Source: a virus. From it: 29,135 nt of DNA. A program made the position numbers and the translations under genes. Positions within the stretch are counted from its first letter, which is position 1; every line of letters starts with the position of its first letter. The notes under the pieces are model-generated. The model did not search any database. It was not told where the DNA came from and saw only the letters and a list, made by a program, of their open reading frames with translations. The DNA is taken from IMG/VR virus record IMGVR_UViG_3300022669_000001, positions 1 to 29,135 of that record. One strand, given 5' to 3'. Positions 22,146 through 28,829 of this stretch are shown here, piece after piece.

Positions 22146-23027
22146 ATGACCGAAAAAGAAACAACCGAGAATATGTTAATGCAACTTATAAAAGAAGAAT
22201 GTGCTGTTGATACAAACGACATCTTAGAATATCCGCCTTTAGCATTAAGTCTTGGAACTACAACAATACAAACAAAATCGGGTAATTTAACTTTTCCTAT
22301 TCCAATTGCTACAATGGGAAATATAAGCGTGGTCACTGCACCACCTAAGACAAAGAAAACATTTTTTATGTCTTTACTAGCTTCAGTTTATTTAAGCGAT
22401 CAAAATACTTTTGGAGCTGATATAAAAGGTTATCGTGATGACAAATGTCTAGTTCATTTTGACACAGAGCAAGGTACTTGGCACGCACAAAGAGTTTTTA
22501 AGAGAGTTCAAGATATGTCAAGTAATAAAAAGCTTGGTTGTTATCAAACGTATGCTTTAAGAACTATCAACTATAAACAAAGACTTGAGTTTATTGAGTA
22601 CATATTAAAAGAGAATAAGAATGAAAATGGTTTGATTTTAATTGATGGCATTGCCGATCTTGTTTCCGATGTAAATAATATTGAGGAGTCAAATCTTTGT
22701 GTTCAAAAATTAATGGAATTAAGCGCCAGAAATAATTGTCACATAATGACTGTTATACATCAAAACTTTGGTAGTGCAAAGCTTGGCACTGGTCATCTCG
22801 GCTCTTTCTTAGAAAAAAAAGCTGAAACTGTTATTCAGTTAGAAGCAAACACAACAAACAATGAATGGATAACTGCAATATGTAAACGCTCAAGAGGTTA
22901 TTCTTTTGATACTTTTAGTTTTAGTGTAAATGAATTTGGTTTACCTTACGTTGTTGGCAACCTTTATGACCCGTTAAAAGATTTTATTCCTAAGAAATTA
23001 GTACCAAATAAAACAACAACAAAATGA
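22146..23027 (+). CDS. RepA-like AAA ATPase / replicative helicase candidate
   Basis: A 293-residue RecA-fold ATPase of the AAA_25/RepA type, likely the phage's helicase or helicase loader at the replication fork. The P-loop is APPKTKKT (65-72), a variant in which the usual Gly residues are replaced but the final K-T is kept. A conserved HFDTEQG lies at 104-110, Walker B LILIDG with D167 at 163-168, and VIHQNFGSAKLGTGHLGSFL follows as the sensor/loop segment. The nearby enzymes lack polymerase and primase motifs, so this is the only clear replication ATPase. It overlaps the next gene by 4 bases. Confidence 0.75.
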   Translation: MTEKETTENMLMQLIKEECAVDTNDILEYPPLALSLGTTTIQTKSGNLTFPIPIATMGNISVVTAPPKTKKTFFMSLLASVYLSDQNTFGADIKGYRDDKCLVHFDTEQGTWHAQRVFKRVQDMSSNKKLGCYQTYALRTINYKQRLEFIEYILKENKNENGLILIDGIADLVSDVNNIEESNLCVQKLMELSARNNCHIMTVIHQNFGSAKLGTGHLGSFLEKKAETVIQLEANTTNNEWITAICKRSRGYSFDTFSFSVNEFGLPYVVGNLYDPLKDFIPKKLVPNKTTTK

Positions 23028-23872
23028 AAACAGTAAACAGTTTAAGCGGTGGTAAGACATCAAGTTATATAGCAGCTAATTACCCAGCTGATTATAATGT
23101 GTTTTCTTTAGTTAGAACAGACGATAAAAAATGTATGTTCCCAGATGCTAAAATAAGACAGCAAGTTAGTGATAGGTTAGGTACTGAATTTATAGGCACT
23201 TTAGAAGAAGATACTATTATATATACAATGTTAGATTTAGAGCAGTTTATAGGTTCAAAAATTGATTGGGTAACTGGTAAGACTTTTGACAAGGTTATTG
23301 ATAGAAATGGTAAAAAATATTTACCAAATGCAACAATAAGATTTTGCACAACCGAAATGAAACTAAAACCTATTTTTAATTGGTGGCATAAAGAAATAAA
23401 TCAAGTTGTAAAAATGCGTATAGGGTTTAGAGCAAACGAACAAAGCAGAGCAAAAACAATGTTAAATAAAACAAATAAAAATGGTTTTTTAGAAATGAAA
23501 ACTATTGTAGGTAAAAGAAAAACACAAAACAAATGGGCGGATATAGAATGGCAAAAACCTGTATTCCCTTTAATTAAAGATAATATATATAAAGACCAAG
23601 TAGAAAAATACTGGAAAGATAAAAATGTTAGGTTTGCTTATATGAATAATTGCGTAGGTTGTTTTCATAGAAACGAAGTGTTGCTTAAATTAATGAGTGA
23701 TAAGCACCCAAATAAATTTAATTGGTTTATAGAAGCAGAACAGGAAACAGGTTATAATGTTAGAACCTTTAAAAACGGAATTAACTATAAACAAATAAAA
23801 AACAGTTTTAAACAAACAGAACTATTTGATGACGACTTTAATGAATGCGACAGTGGTTATTGTGGCTTATAA
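23024..23872 (+). CDS. PP-loop ATP pyrophosphatase, PAPS-reductase/DndC-like
   Basis: A 282-residue protein. The PP-loop is SGGKTS at 8-13, the N-type ATP site that adenylates a substrate. RFCTTEMK (106-113) is the second family motif, with C108. Cysteine pairs C210-V-G-C213 (NNCVGCFHRN) and C275/C280 (ECDSGYCGL) could hold an Fe-S cluster or zinc. The family includes PAPS reductases and sulfur-inserting enzymes such as DndC and TtcA. In a phage, the substrate is more likely DNA, a nucleotide or tRNA than sulfate. It starts in an ATGA overlap after the ATPase gene. The exact reaction cannot be read from sequence. Confidence 0.75.
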   Translation: MKTVNSLSGGKTSSYIAANYPADYNVFSLVRTDDKKCMFPDAKIRQQVSDRLGTEFIGTLEEDTIIYTMLDLEQFIGSKIDWVTGKTFDKVIDRNGKKYLPNATIRFCTTEMKLKPIFNWWHKEINQVVKMRIGFRANEQSRAKTMLNKTNKNGFLEMKTIVGKRKTQNKWADIEWQKPVFPLIKDNIYKDQVEKYWKDKNVRFAYMNNCVGCFHRNEVLLKLMSDKHPNKFNWFIEAEQETGYNVRTFKNGINYKQIKNSFKQTELFDDDFNECDSGYCGL

Positions 23873-23881
23873 AATAAATAA

Positions 23882-24373
23882 ATGACACCAATTTTAGAAC
23901 TAGCTTATAAAAAGCATAATGATTGGAATAACATAGTAAAGAGTTTCGGATGCAACCCCTCAATGAGTGAGGACGTTGTAATGGAAATGTATATTCAGCT
24001 TGATGCTGATGTTAAAAAAGGTTTAGACCTTTACTATAAAGACCAGATAAATCATTACTATTGCTACAAAGTTCTAAGAGGTATTTACTGCAATATATAT
24101 AAAAAAGAAGCTATAATTTTAAAGCTATATCTTGAGGACATTGATGAGTTGAAACAAGCTGAAGACTTAGGTATAAACGAGATTGAATACGCTAGTCGAA
24201 AAAAACAAATTGATAACATATTGAAAGAGATGTATTGGTACGATAGAAAAATATTTGAAATTTGTGCATCTGGCAAATCAGTAGCTAGTTTGTCAAGAGA
24301 AACAAAAATCAGTTATTACTCACTATATAACACTTATATAAACGCTAAAAAGCACATAAAAAAACAGTTATGA
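23882..24373 (+). CDS. Divergent sigma-70-like factor (putative)
   Basis: A 163-residue protein. The N-terminal part (AYKKHNDWNNIVKSFG, then SEDVVMEMYIQL) resembles sigma region 2, where a H-x-x-W helix precedes an E-D-x-V-x-E-M-Y helix. Residues about 113-160 form a helix-turn-helix like region 4.2 (WYDRKIFEICASGKSVASLS, then ISYYSLYNTYINAKKHIKK). The middle is Lys/Ile-rich. Such short sigma-like proteins occur in Bacteroidota phages. It would redirect host RNA polymerase to phage promoters; the five 32-bp elements upstream of virion genes are the obvious candidates. Family membership is likely; the target is inference. Confidence 0.65.
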   Translation: MTPILELAYKKHNDWNNIVKSFGCNPSMSEDVVMEMYIQLDADVKKGLDLYYKDQINHYYCYKVLRGIYCNIYKKEAIILKLYLEDIDELKQAEDLGINEIEYASRKKQIDNILKEMYWYDRKIFEICASGKSVASLSRETKISYYSLYNTYINAKKHIKKQL

Positions 24374-24513
24374 AGTTAGGAGATTTAATTTATTATATTA
24401 CGTTTTACACTGGTATTCATTGGCTAGTCAAGACAATAAGCAAAGCCCTGGGGAAAGATTGCGGTTGTGATAAAAGAAGAAGTGAATGGAACGACATTAA
24501 TATAGAGTTATGA
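24370..24513 (+). CDS. Small protein with GxDCGCDKR motif
   Basis: A 47-residue frame with ATGA overlaps at both ends. The N-terminal half (LGDLIYYITFYTGIHWLVKT) is hydrophobic and may sit on the membrane; KDCGCDKRR gives a C-x-C pair followed by a basic run. I recognise short LGDLIExxTxxTG...DCGCxxR proteins from Bacteroidota phages, function unknown. It directly follows the sigma-like gene and could be its partner. Confidence 0.6.
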   Translation: MKLGDLIYYITFYTGIHWLVKTISKALGKDCGCDKRRSEWNDINIEL

Positions 24514-24713
24514 GAATAGAAGATCAAGAAGCGTGGCTAGATTTTAAGTCAAGCGTTACAGGTAAGCTTAATCAAGAACAGTTTAGATTACTGTGTGAAT
24601 TACATTCAACTTATTATAATCATAGATATTACGAGCCTTGCAGTTGCAGACCAAAAGATATTGTAATGTGGATTAAAGATATTGATAATTTATATAATAA
24701 AATTAAATGATTA
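24510..24713 (+). CDS. Small Cys-containing hypothetical protein
   Basis: 66 residues beginning MRIEDQEAWLDFKSSVTGKL. Later CELHSTYYNHRYYEPCSCRP contains Cys/His residues suggestive of metal binding (C, H, H, C-x-C), followed by DIVMWIKDIDNLYNKIK. Its start overlaps the previous stop, and its TGA (24708-24710) overlaps the next ATG at 24707. The coding part ends at 24710. No function is recognised, but the tight coupling on both sides supports it as real. Confidence 0.55.
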
Positions 24714-25162
24714 AAGAAATTAATAAGTGGGAAGAAGCTGTCGTGATGCTTTTAAATTTAGATGGTTGGAACTTAAAGCACACAGGAAAAAGCAATGAAA
24801 GTTGGGACGCTATCGGAACTACGCCAAAAGGTTTAGAATGTGTAATTGAAATGAAATTTAGAAAGAAGCATTATAAGGAAAAGATTATTGAAAAGTTTAA
24901 ATATGACAAACTTATAGCTACAAATAAAATAGCATTGTATTTAGTGAATGATCCGAAAGGTAATTATATGTTTTTTCTAAATAATTTAAAAGATTTGAAA
25001 ACTAAAGATATATATTGTCCAGATACTACATTATGGACTACAAAAAAAGTTTTAAAGACTTGTTATTTATTAAATGAGAGTGACGCATCTATAATAAATA
25101 TCAATGAAAAAGATACCGAACTTGGTATTTGGGACTCTTATTTTAAGCTAAATGAAAAATAA
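24707..25162 (+). CDS. PD-(D/E)XK nuclease-like protein
   Basis: A 151-residue protein with an N-terminal helix (EINKWEEAVVMLLNLDGWNL), then SWDAIGTT with D34, and GLECVIEMKFRKKHY with E48-x-K50. That D-(about 14)-E-x-K arrangement in a small alpha-beta protein is the core of PD-(D/E)XK nucleases of the resolvase or restriction-like fold. Later strands (NKIALYLVND) fit the fold. It may be a Holliday junction resolvase or structure-specific nuclease for packaging or recombination. It ends just before a 128-base gap. Confidence 0.6.
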   Translation: MIKEINKWEEAVVMLLNLDGWNLKHTGKSNESWDAIGTTPKGLECVIEMKFRKKHYKEKIIEKFKYDKLIATNKIALYLVNDPKGNYMFFLNNLKDLKTKDIYCPDTTLWTTKKVLKTCYLLNESDASIININEKDTELGIWDSYFKLNEK

Positions 25163-25290
25163 TATTGTTTATATTTTGTTTATAAGTTAGTTTTTACTAT
25201 ATTGCAGTGTTAATGAAACATAAAGTAAGGTATGAAAAGACGATCCTCTAAAAAGAAACATTAACTTTTTAATCTTTAAAACAAAAAACA
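25163..25290 (+). promoter_or_regulatory. Intergenic region, possible weak promoter
   Basis: 128 non-coding bases between two gene blocks. TTTG at 25175-25178 is followed 19 bases later by TATATTGC (25198-25205), a partial match to TAnnTTTG. An inverted repeat GTTAATG (25209-25215) and CATTAAC (25259-25265), followed by a T-run, could be a loose operator or hairpin. The leader ends AAAACAAAAAACA before ATG. Promoter assignment is tentative. Confidence 0.3.
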
Positions 25291-25437
25291 ATGAAAACAC
25301 AATTAGACGATCTTAATCACGAGTTAAGACAAATCAACAGAACTTTAAGGTATACAAATAATATACCAGATATTCTATTAAATAATTTAGTAAATAGAAA
25401 AGACTTAATAAGTAGTATAATTTTTAACATACAATAA
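25291..25437 (+). CDS. Hypothetical 48-residue helical protein
   Basis: It begins MKTQLDDLNHELRQINRTLR, then YTNNIPDILLNNLVNRKDLI. Preceded by the purine-rich AAACAAAAAACA start context used by other early genes of this genome. It ends one base before the next gene starts. Predicted helical, with no membrane segment and no motif recognised. Plausible as the first gene of a small early block. Confidence 0.55.
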   Translation: MKTQLDDLNHELRQINRTLRYTNNIPDILLNNLVNRKDLISSIIFNIQ

Positions 25438-25438
25438 A

Positions 25439-25627
25439 ATGAAGATAACAGGAACAGGATTACATATTGAAACTAGAAAGAATCGTATTGAGGTTTATAC
25501 TAAAAAAGAATTGCGACAAAAAAAACTATATGAAAAACAAGCTAGAAATTTTATAATAACAGGAACTGTTTTACTTTTTGCATTGTTAATCTTTACTTTA
25601 GGTTTACTTGTTGGCTCTAGCATATAA
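25439..25627 (+). CDS. Small single-pass membrane protein (62 residues)
   Basis: A basic cytosolic-type N-terminal part (ETRKNRIEVYTKKELRQKKL) is followed by a C-terminal transmembrane helix at about 42-60 (FIITGTVLLFALLIFTLGLL), ending VGSSI. This tail-anchored topology puts the charged part in the cytoplasm. It shares a base with the next start. Role unknown; possibly host membrane takeover or superinfection exclusion. Confidence 0.6.
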   Translation: MKITGTGLHIETRKNRIEVYTKKELRQKKLYEKQARNFIITGTVLLFALLIFTLGLLVGSSI

Positions 25628-25902
25628 TGACAATACTACAAAAGCAATCTTACAATCTTTGGTTTAATTGGATAGCCGACAAAGTTATAGAATGGAAACA
25701 AGCCAAGCCTATGAACACAGACTTGAATAATTGTATCAAAGCTATGAATGAGATTGGTCAATATGTTAATCAATTAAATATTGAAAACGAAGTCTTAATG
25801 AAAAGAATATCTTTGACACGAGAAAGTAAAAATAAATTAATAGTAGATTTACAAAAACAAATAGAAGACTTAGAAAACAAATTAAAACAATACGAGATAT
25901 GA
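25627..25902 (+). CDS. Coiled-coil hypothetical protein (91 residues)
   Basis: The N-terminal part is Trp-rich (YNLWFNWIADKVIEWKQAK); from residue about 50 on there are heptads (LNIENEVLMKRISL, NKLIVDLQKQIEDLENKLKQ) predicting a coiled coil at the C-terminus. It overlaps both neighbours by 1-4 bases. No enzyme motif. It may be an oligomeric regulator or a partner of the membrane protein before it. Confidence 0.55.
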   Translation: MTILQKQSYNLWFNWIADKVIEWKQAKPMNTDLNNCIKAMNEIGQYVNQLNIENEVLMKRISLTRESKNKLIVDLQKQIEDLENKLKQYEI

Positions 25903-26108
25903 ATATAATTTATAACGACATAGCTTTATCAATAGAATACAGTTATGAAGAACAAGAGCCAGCAAGTTATGATTACCCAGGCTCCCCAGATAGTGCTGAA
26001 ATTGAAAGCGTAAAAGTTAAAGATGTTGATGTTTATGATCTTCTTAGTATCGAGCAGCTTTATGAAATAGAGGGAATAATATTAAATAAAATAAGAAACA
26101 ATGAGTAA
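25899..26108 (+). CDS. Small acidic hypothetical protein (69 residues)
   Basis: The sequence MNIIYNDIALSIEYSYEEQE, then ASYDYPGSPDSAEIESVKVK, contains a beta hairpin-like start and a Y-P-G-x-P-x-x-A-E-I motif that I recall from small Bacteroidota phage proteins, function unknown. It overlaps both neighbours (4 and 8 bases), the latter being the exonuclease, so it may act in the same pathway. Net charge is strongly negative. Confidence 0.55.
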   Translation: MNIIYNDIALSIEYSYEEQEPASYDYPGSPDSAEIESVKVKDVDVYDLLSIEQLYEIEGIILNKIRNNE

Positions 26109-26874
26109 TATCAAACTACTAGACGGAAAGCTTTACGATAAAAACGCATTGCTTAAAAAAATGGATAATGATGAATTTTATTATGGCGAACTCAATAAAC
26201 TAGCTTTAAGTTCTAGCAGCTTAAAGACGTTGTTGTCAAGTCCTAAAACTTATAAATTCGTTCAACAATATGGTAGTCCAGAATCACAACCACTTCGTGA
26301 CGGTTGGCTATTTCACACAGCAATTCTTGAGCCAGATGTTTTTTCAGCTCAAACTTTTATTGACGTTCAAAGCAAGAATACAAAGAAGTTTAGAGAAGCA
26401 AAGCAAGAGCTTGGTAGGGTTTTCACTATAAAAGAAAAGAACAACGCTGAAAGATTAGCAGACGCTTTTTATAGAAATGAACACGCACTTCAATCGATAA
26501 CAAATGCAGAGTTTGAAGTACCAGTGATTGGTGAAGTTATGGGCAAGCCGTTCAGAGGCAAAGCTGATGTACTTGCTTCAGATAGAATTGTTGATTTAAA
26601 AACAACGAGTGACATCAAAGGCTTTAGTTATGCTGCAAAGAAATACGGCTACGACATTCAATGCTATCTTTATTGCAATCTTTTCGGTAAAACATACGAT
26701 CAATTTAAGTTTGTAGTACTTGACAAAGGTAGTCTTGACATCGGCGTCTGGGAATGCTCTGAAGATTTCTATTTTGCTGGTGAAGAAAAAGTCGCTAAAG
26801 CGATTGATTTATATGATAAGTTCTTCATTCAAGGCTATGACTTAGATAATTATTGTTTAAGCGGTACACTTTAA
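26101..26874 (+). CDS. PD-(D/E)XK exonuclease (RecE/DUF3799-type)
   Basis: A 257-residue protein. LSSSSLKTLLSSPKTYKFV and LRDGWLFHTAILEP (H72) form the N-terminal family signature. The catalytic core is FRGKADVL with D156, then RIVDLKTTSD with D165 and K167, and YDIQCYLYCN as the Q-x-x-x-Y motif. This is the RecE/exonuclease VIII-like family (PDDEXK_1/DUF3799) that digests one strand of duplex DNA to prepare 3' ends for an annealing protein, here the one at 20832. Length is near the usual catalytic-domain size. Confidence 0.8.
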   Translation: MSNIKLLDGKLYDKNALLKKMDNDEFYYGELNKLALSSSSLKTLLSSPKTYKFVQQYGSPESQPLRDGWLFHTAILEPDVFSAQTFIDVQSKNTKKFREAKQELGRVFTIKEKNNAERLADAFYRNEHALQSITNAEFEVPVIGEVMGKPFRGKADVLASDRIVDLKTTSDIKGFSYAAKKYGYDIQCYLYCNLFGKTYDQFKFVVLDKGSLDIGVWECSEDFYFAGEEKVAKAIDLYDKFFIQGYDLDNYCLSGTL

Positions 26875-26893
26875 AAACTAAAACAAAAACAAG

Positions 26894-27286
26894 ATGAAAC
26901 AAATAAATATGTTTAGCGGCGAATTATCTGAAGACGATAACAAGTACACTAAAAAAGTAGAAGCTCCGATATACGAGCCTAAAAACAAGAAACCACATAT
27001 ATTTGAACTATGCGATAAGTATAAAACACATAGACTTATAAGAGAGATTGAAAGTTCAAACATAGAGCTTGAAGAAAAATCTTTTTTAATAGACGCTGCT
27101 AGAAGACACAATGTCTTTCATTATGAAAAGATAGCTGATTATTATGCACATTCGAGTAAAGAGATGCAGATGTTAATGGAGAAATCAGCTCTTGTTATAA
27201 TAGACTTTGAGAAAGCTATTCAATTAGGTTATGTTAAACTTTCTGAAGAAATAAAGAATCAATACTTACAAGAGTATGGAGAATAA
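26894..27286 (+). CDS. Conserved-type early protein MKQINMFSGE, unknown function
   Basis: 130 residues. N-terminal KQINMFSGELSEDDNKYTKK, a linker with Pro and Lys (APIYEPKNKKPHI), then a long helical part (EEKSFLIDAARRHNVFHYEK, SSKEMQMLMEKSALVIIDFE). I recognise this as a widespread Bacteroidota phage family, always early, with no known function; the helical part could bind another protein or DNA. It overlaps the glycosyltransferase gene by 11 bases and follows the exonuclease. Confidence 0.6.
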   Translation: MKQINMFSGELSEDDNKYTKKVEAPIYEPKNKKPHIFELCDKYKTHRLIREIESSNIELEEKSFLIDAARRHNVFHYEKIADYYAHSSKEMQMLMEKSALVIIDFEKAIQLGYVKLSEEIKNQYLQEYGE

Positions 27287-28136
27287 AGACTTCGTTGCTT
27301 TTATACTATCACACGGTCGATCTGATAATGTGATAACTTATAAGACTTTAAAAAGAAGTGGATATACTGGCAGAATTATTATTGTTATAGATAATGAAGA
27401 CAAAAGTATAAATAAGTATATAGAAAACTTCGGTCATAAAAACGTATATATTTTTGATAAAAAATCTATGGCTGATTCTATTGATGAAGGTAATAATTTT
27501 GACAATAGAAAAGTAATTGTTCACGCTAGAAATGTTTGTTTTAAAATAGCTAAAGAGTTAAATATAAAATACTTTATTCAATTAGACGATGACTATACAA
27601 GTTTTAGATATAGATACGTAGATCACAAATATACAACAAAAGGAAGCGTTAAGAATCTTGATTTCTATTTTGATCTTCTATTAAATTTTTATAAAACGAT
27701 AGATGCTAAAAGTATAGCGTTTGCACAAGGTGGTGACTTTATTGGTGGTGCTGGTTGTGGTTTAATATCAAACTACATAAACAATTCAAGAAAGTGTATG
27801 AACTCTTTTATATGTTCGACCGATAGAGAGTTTCAATTTGTAGGTTCTATAAATGAAGACGTTAATACTTATACAAGTTTAGCTTCAAGAGGTGCTTTAT
27901 TTCTTACATTGCCTTATATAGGTCTTGAACAAAAAGCCACTCAAAGTCAAAGCTCTGGAATGACCGACATATATCAACTCTCTGGAACTTATATAAAATC
28001 TTTTATGAGTGTATTAATGCAACCATCTAGCGTAAAAGTGGGAATGATGGGTTTTACAAAGCCAAGACTTCATCACTCTATTAAGTGGCGAAATACTACG
28101 CCGATGATTATTAAACAAAAACACAAGAAACAATGA
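27276..28136 (+). CDS. TET-associated-type glycosyltransferase (GREB1/TAGT-like)
   Basis: A 286-residue protein. FILSHGRSD at 9-17, then IIIVIDNED, YFIQLDDDYTSFRYRYVD with D104-D105-D106 as the DXD-type metal and sugar-nucleotide site, and AFAQGGDFIGGAGCG. This fits the TET/JBP-associated glycosyltransferases known from phages and proposed to glycosylate hydroxymethylated bases in DNA. No cytosine or thymine hydroxylase is recognisable in this window, so the acceptor is uncertain: it may be a base modified elsewhere, or a non-DNA target. The gene overlaps its neighbours on both sides. Confidence 0.7.
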   Translation: MENKDFVAFILSHGRSDNVITYKTLKRSGYTGRIIIVIDNEDKSINKYIENFGHKNVYIFDKKSMADSIDEGNNFDNRKVIVHARNVCFKIAKELNIKYFIQLDDDYTSFRYRYVDHKYTTKGSVKNLDFYFDLLLNFYKTIDAKSIAFAQGGDFIGGAGCGLISNYINNSRKCMNSFICSTDREFQFVGSINEDVNTYTSLASRGALFLTLPYIGLEQKATQSQSSGMTDIYQLSGTYIKSFMSVLMQPSSVKVGMMGFTKPRLHHSIKWRNTTPMIIKQKHKKQ

Positions 28137-28591
28137 AAACAAGAAAAGCATTTAAACCAACTTACCACAACAATGAGTTCAACTATTTAATAAGTGAACT
28201 AACAGATTTAAAACGCTCAATAATAGACATCGATTGTGTACTAACAAAATTCAATTACAATACATTTTTTATAGATCACAAAAAGACTGGGGATTTAACT
28301 TCAATAAATACTGTAAGAACTCTTGCTAATTACGTAGATGTTAAGCTTACAGATAACACAAAAATACAATGCTTCATTGTACGATCAAATGTAAATACCG
28401 AAACCTGTGAAACGATAGACGGAATCACTATGGTATATGAAATAAAAAATATAAAAGAAGTAAAAGATAGAAAGAATAAAAGTGAATACATAAAAGCTAT
28501 GTATAGAATTACAAGTGATGAACATTTAAAACTATTCTTTCAGCAAGAAACACACAATCAAATAAAAGACAAATTAAAAGTAAAACTATGA
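28133..28591 (+). CDS. Hypothetical protein next to the glycosyltransferase
   Basis: 152 residues with an N-terminal helix (NEFNYLISELTDLKRSIIDI), a polar middle with NTVRTLANYVDVKLTDNTKI, and a basic C-terminus (KDRKNKSEYIKAMY, IKDKLKVKL). It overlaps the glycosyltransferase by 4 bases and the DUF3310 gene by 4. No catalytic motif visible. The adjacent overlap suggests it is co-translated with the DNA-modification candidate gene. Confidence 0.5.
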   Translation: MKTRKAFKPTYHNNEFNYLISELTDLKRSIIDIDCVLTKFNYNTFFIDHKKTGDLTSINTVRTLANYVDVKLTDNTKIQCFIVRSNVNTETCETIDGITMVYEIKNIKEVKDRKNKSEYIKAMYRITSDEHLKLFFQQETHNQIKDKLKVKL

Positions 28592-28815
28592 GAGCAACTT
28601 ATTTACACTATGAAAACGGAAAAGGCTATGACGTTATAGATTTCATTCGAGATTACGGCTTGAACTTCAATCGAGGTAACTGCATAAAATATTTAGTTAG
28701 AGCGGGAAAGAAAGAAGATGAAATAAAAGACTTAGAGAAAGCTTTAGATTATTTAAAGAGAGAAATTGACTATCTAAGAAACGAACAAGAAAAGTGGATA
28801 GAAAAGAATAAATAA
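28588..28815 (+). CDS. DUF3310-type protein (nucleotide kinase-like, SaV family)
   Basis: 75 residues. The sequence YDVIDFIRDYGLNFNRGNCI followed by KYLVRAGKKEDEIKDLEKAL is the DUF3310 signature (Y-D-V-I-D-F, G-N-x-x-K-Y-x-x-R-A-G-K-K, D-L-x-K-A). DUF3310 proteins are widespread in phages, helical and sometimes labelled nucleotide kinase-like, but their reaction is not settled. Start overlaps the preceding stop. Confidence 0.8.
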   Translation: MRATYLHYENGKGYDVIDFIRDYGLNFNRGNCIKYLVRAGKKEDEIKDLEKALDYLKREIDYLRNEQEKWIEKNK

Positions 28816-28829
28816 AATACTACAAACAA

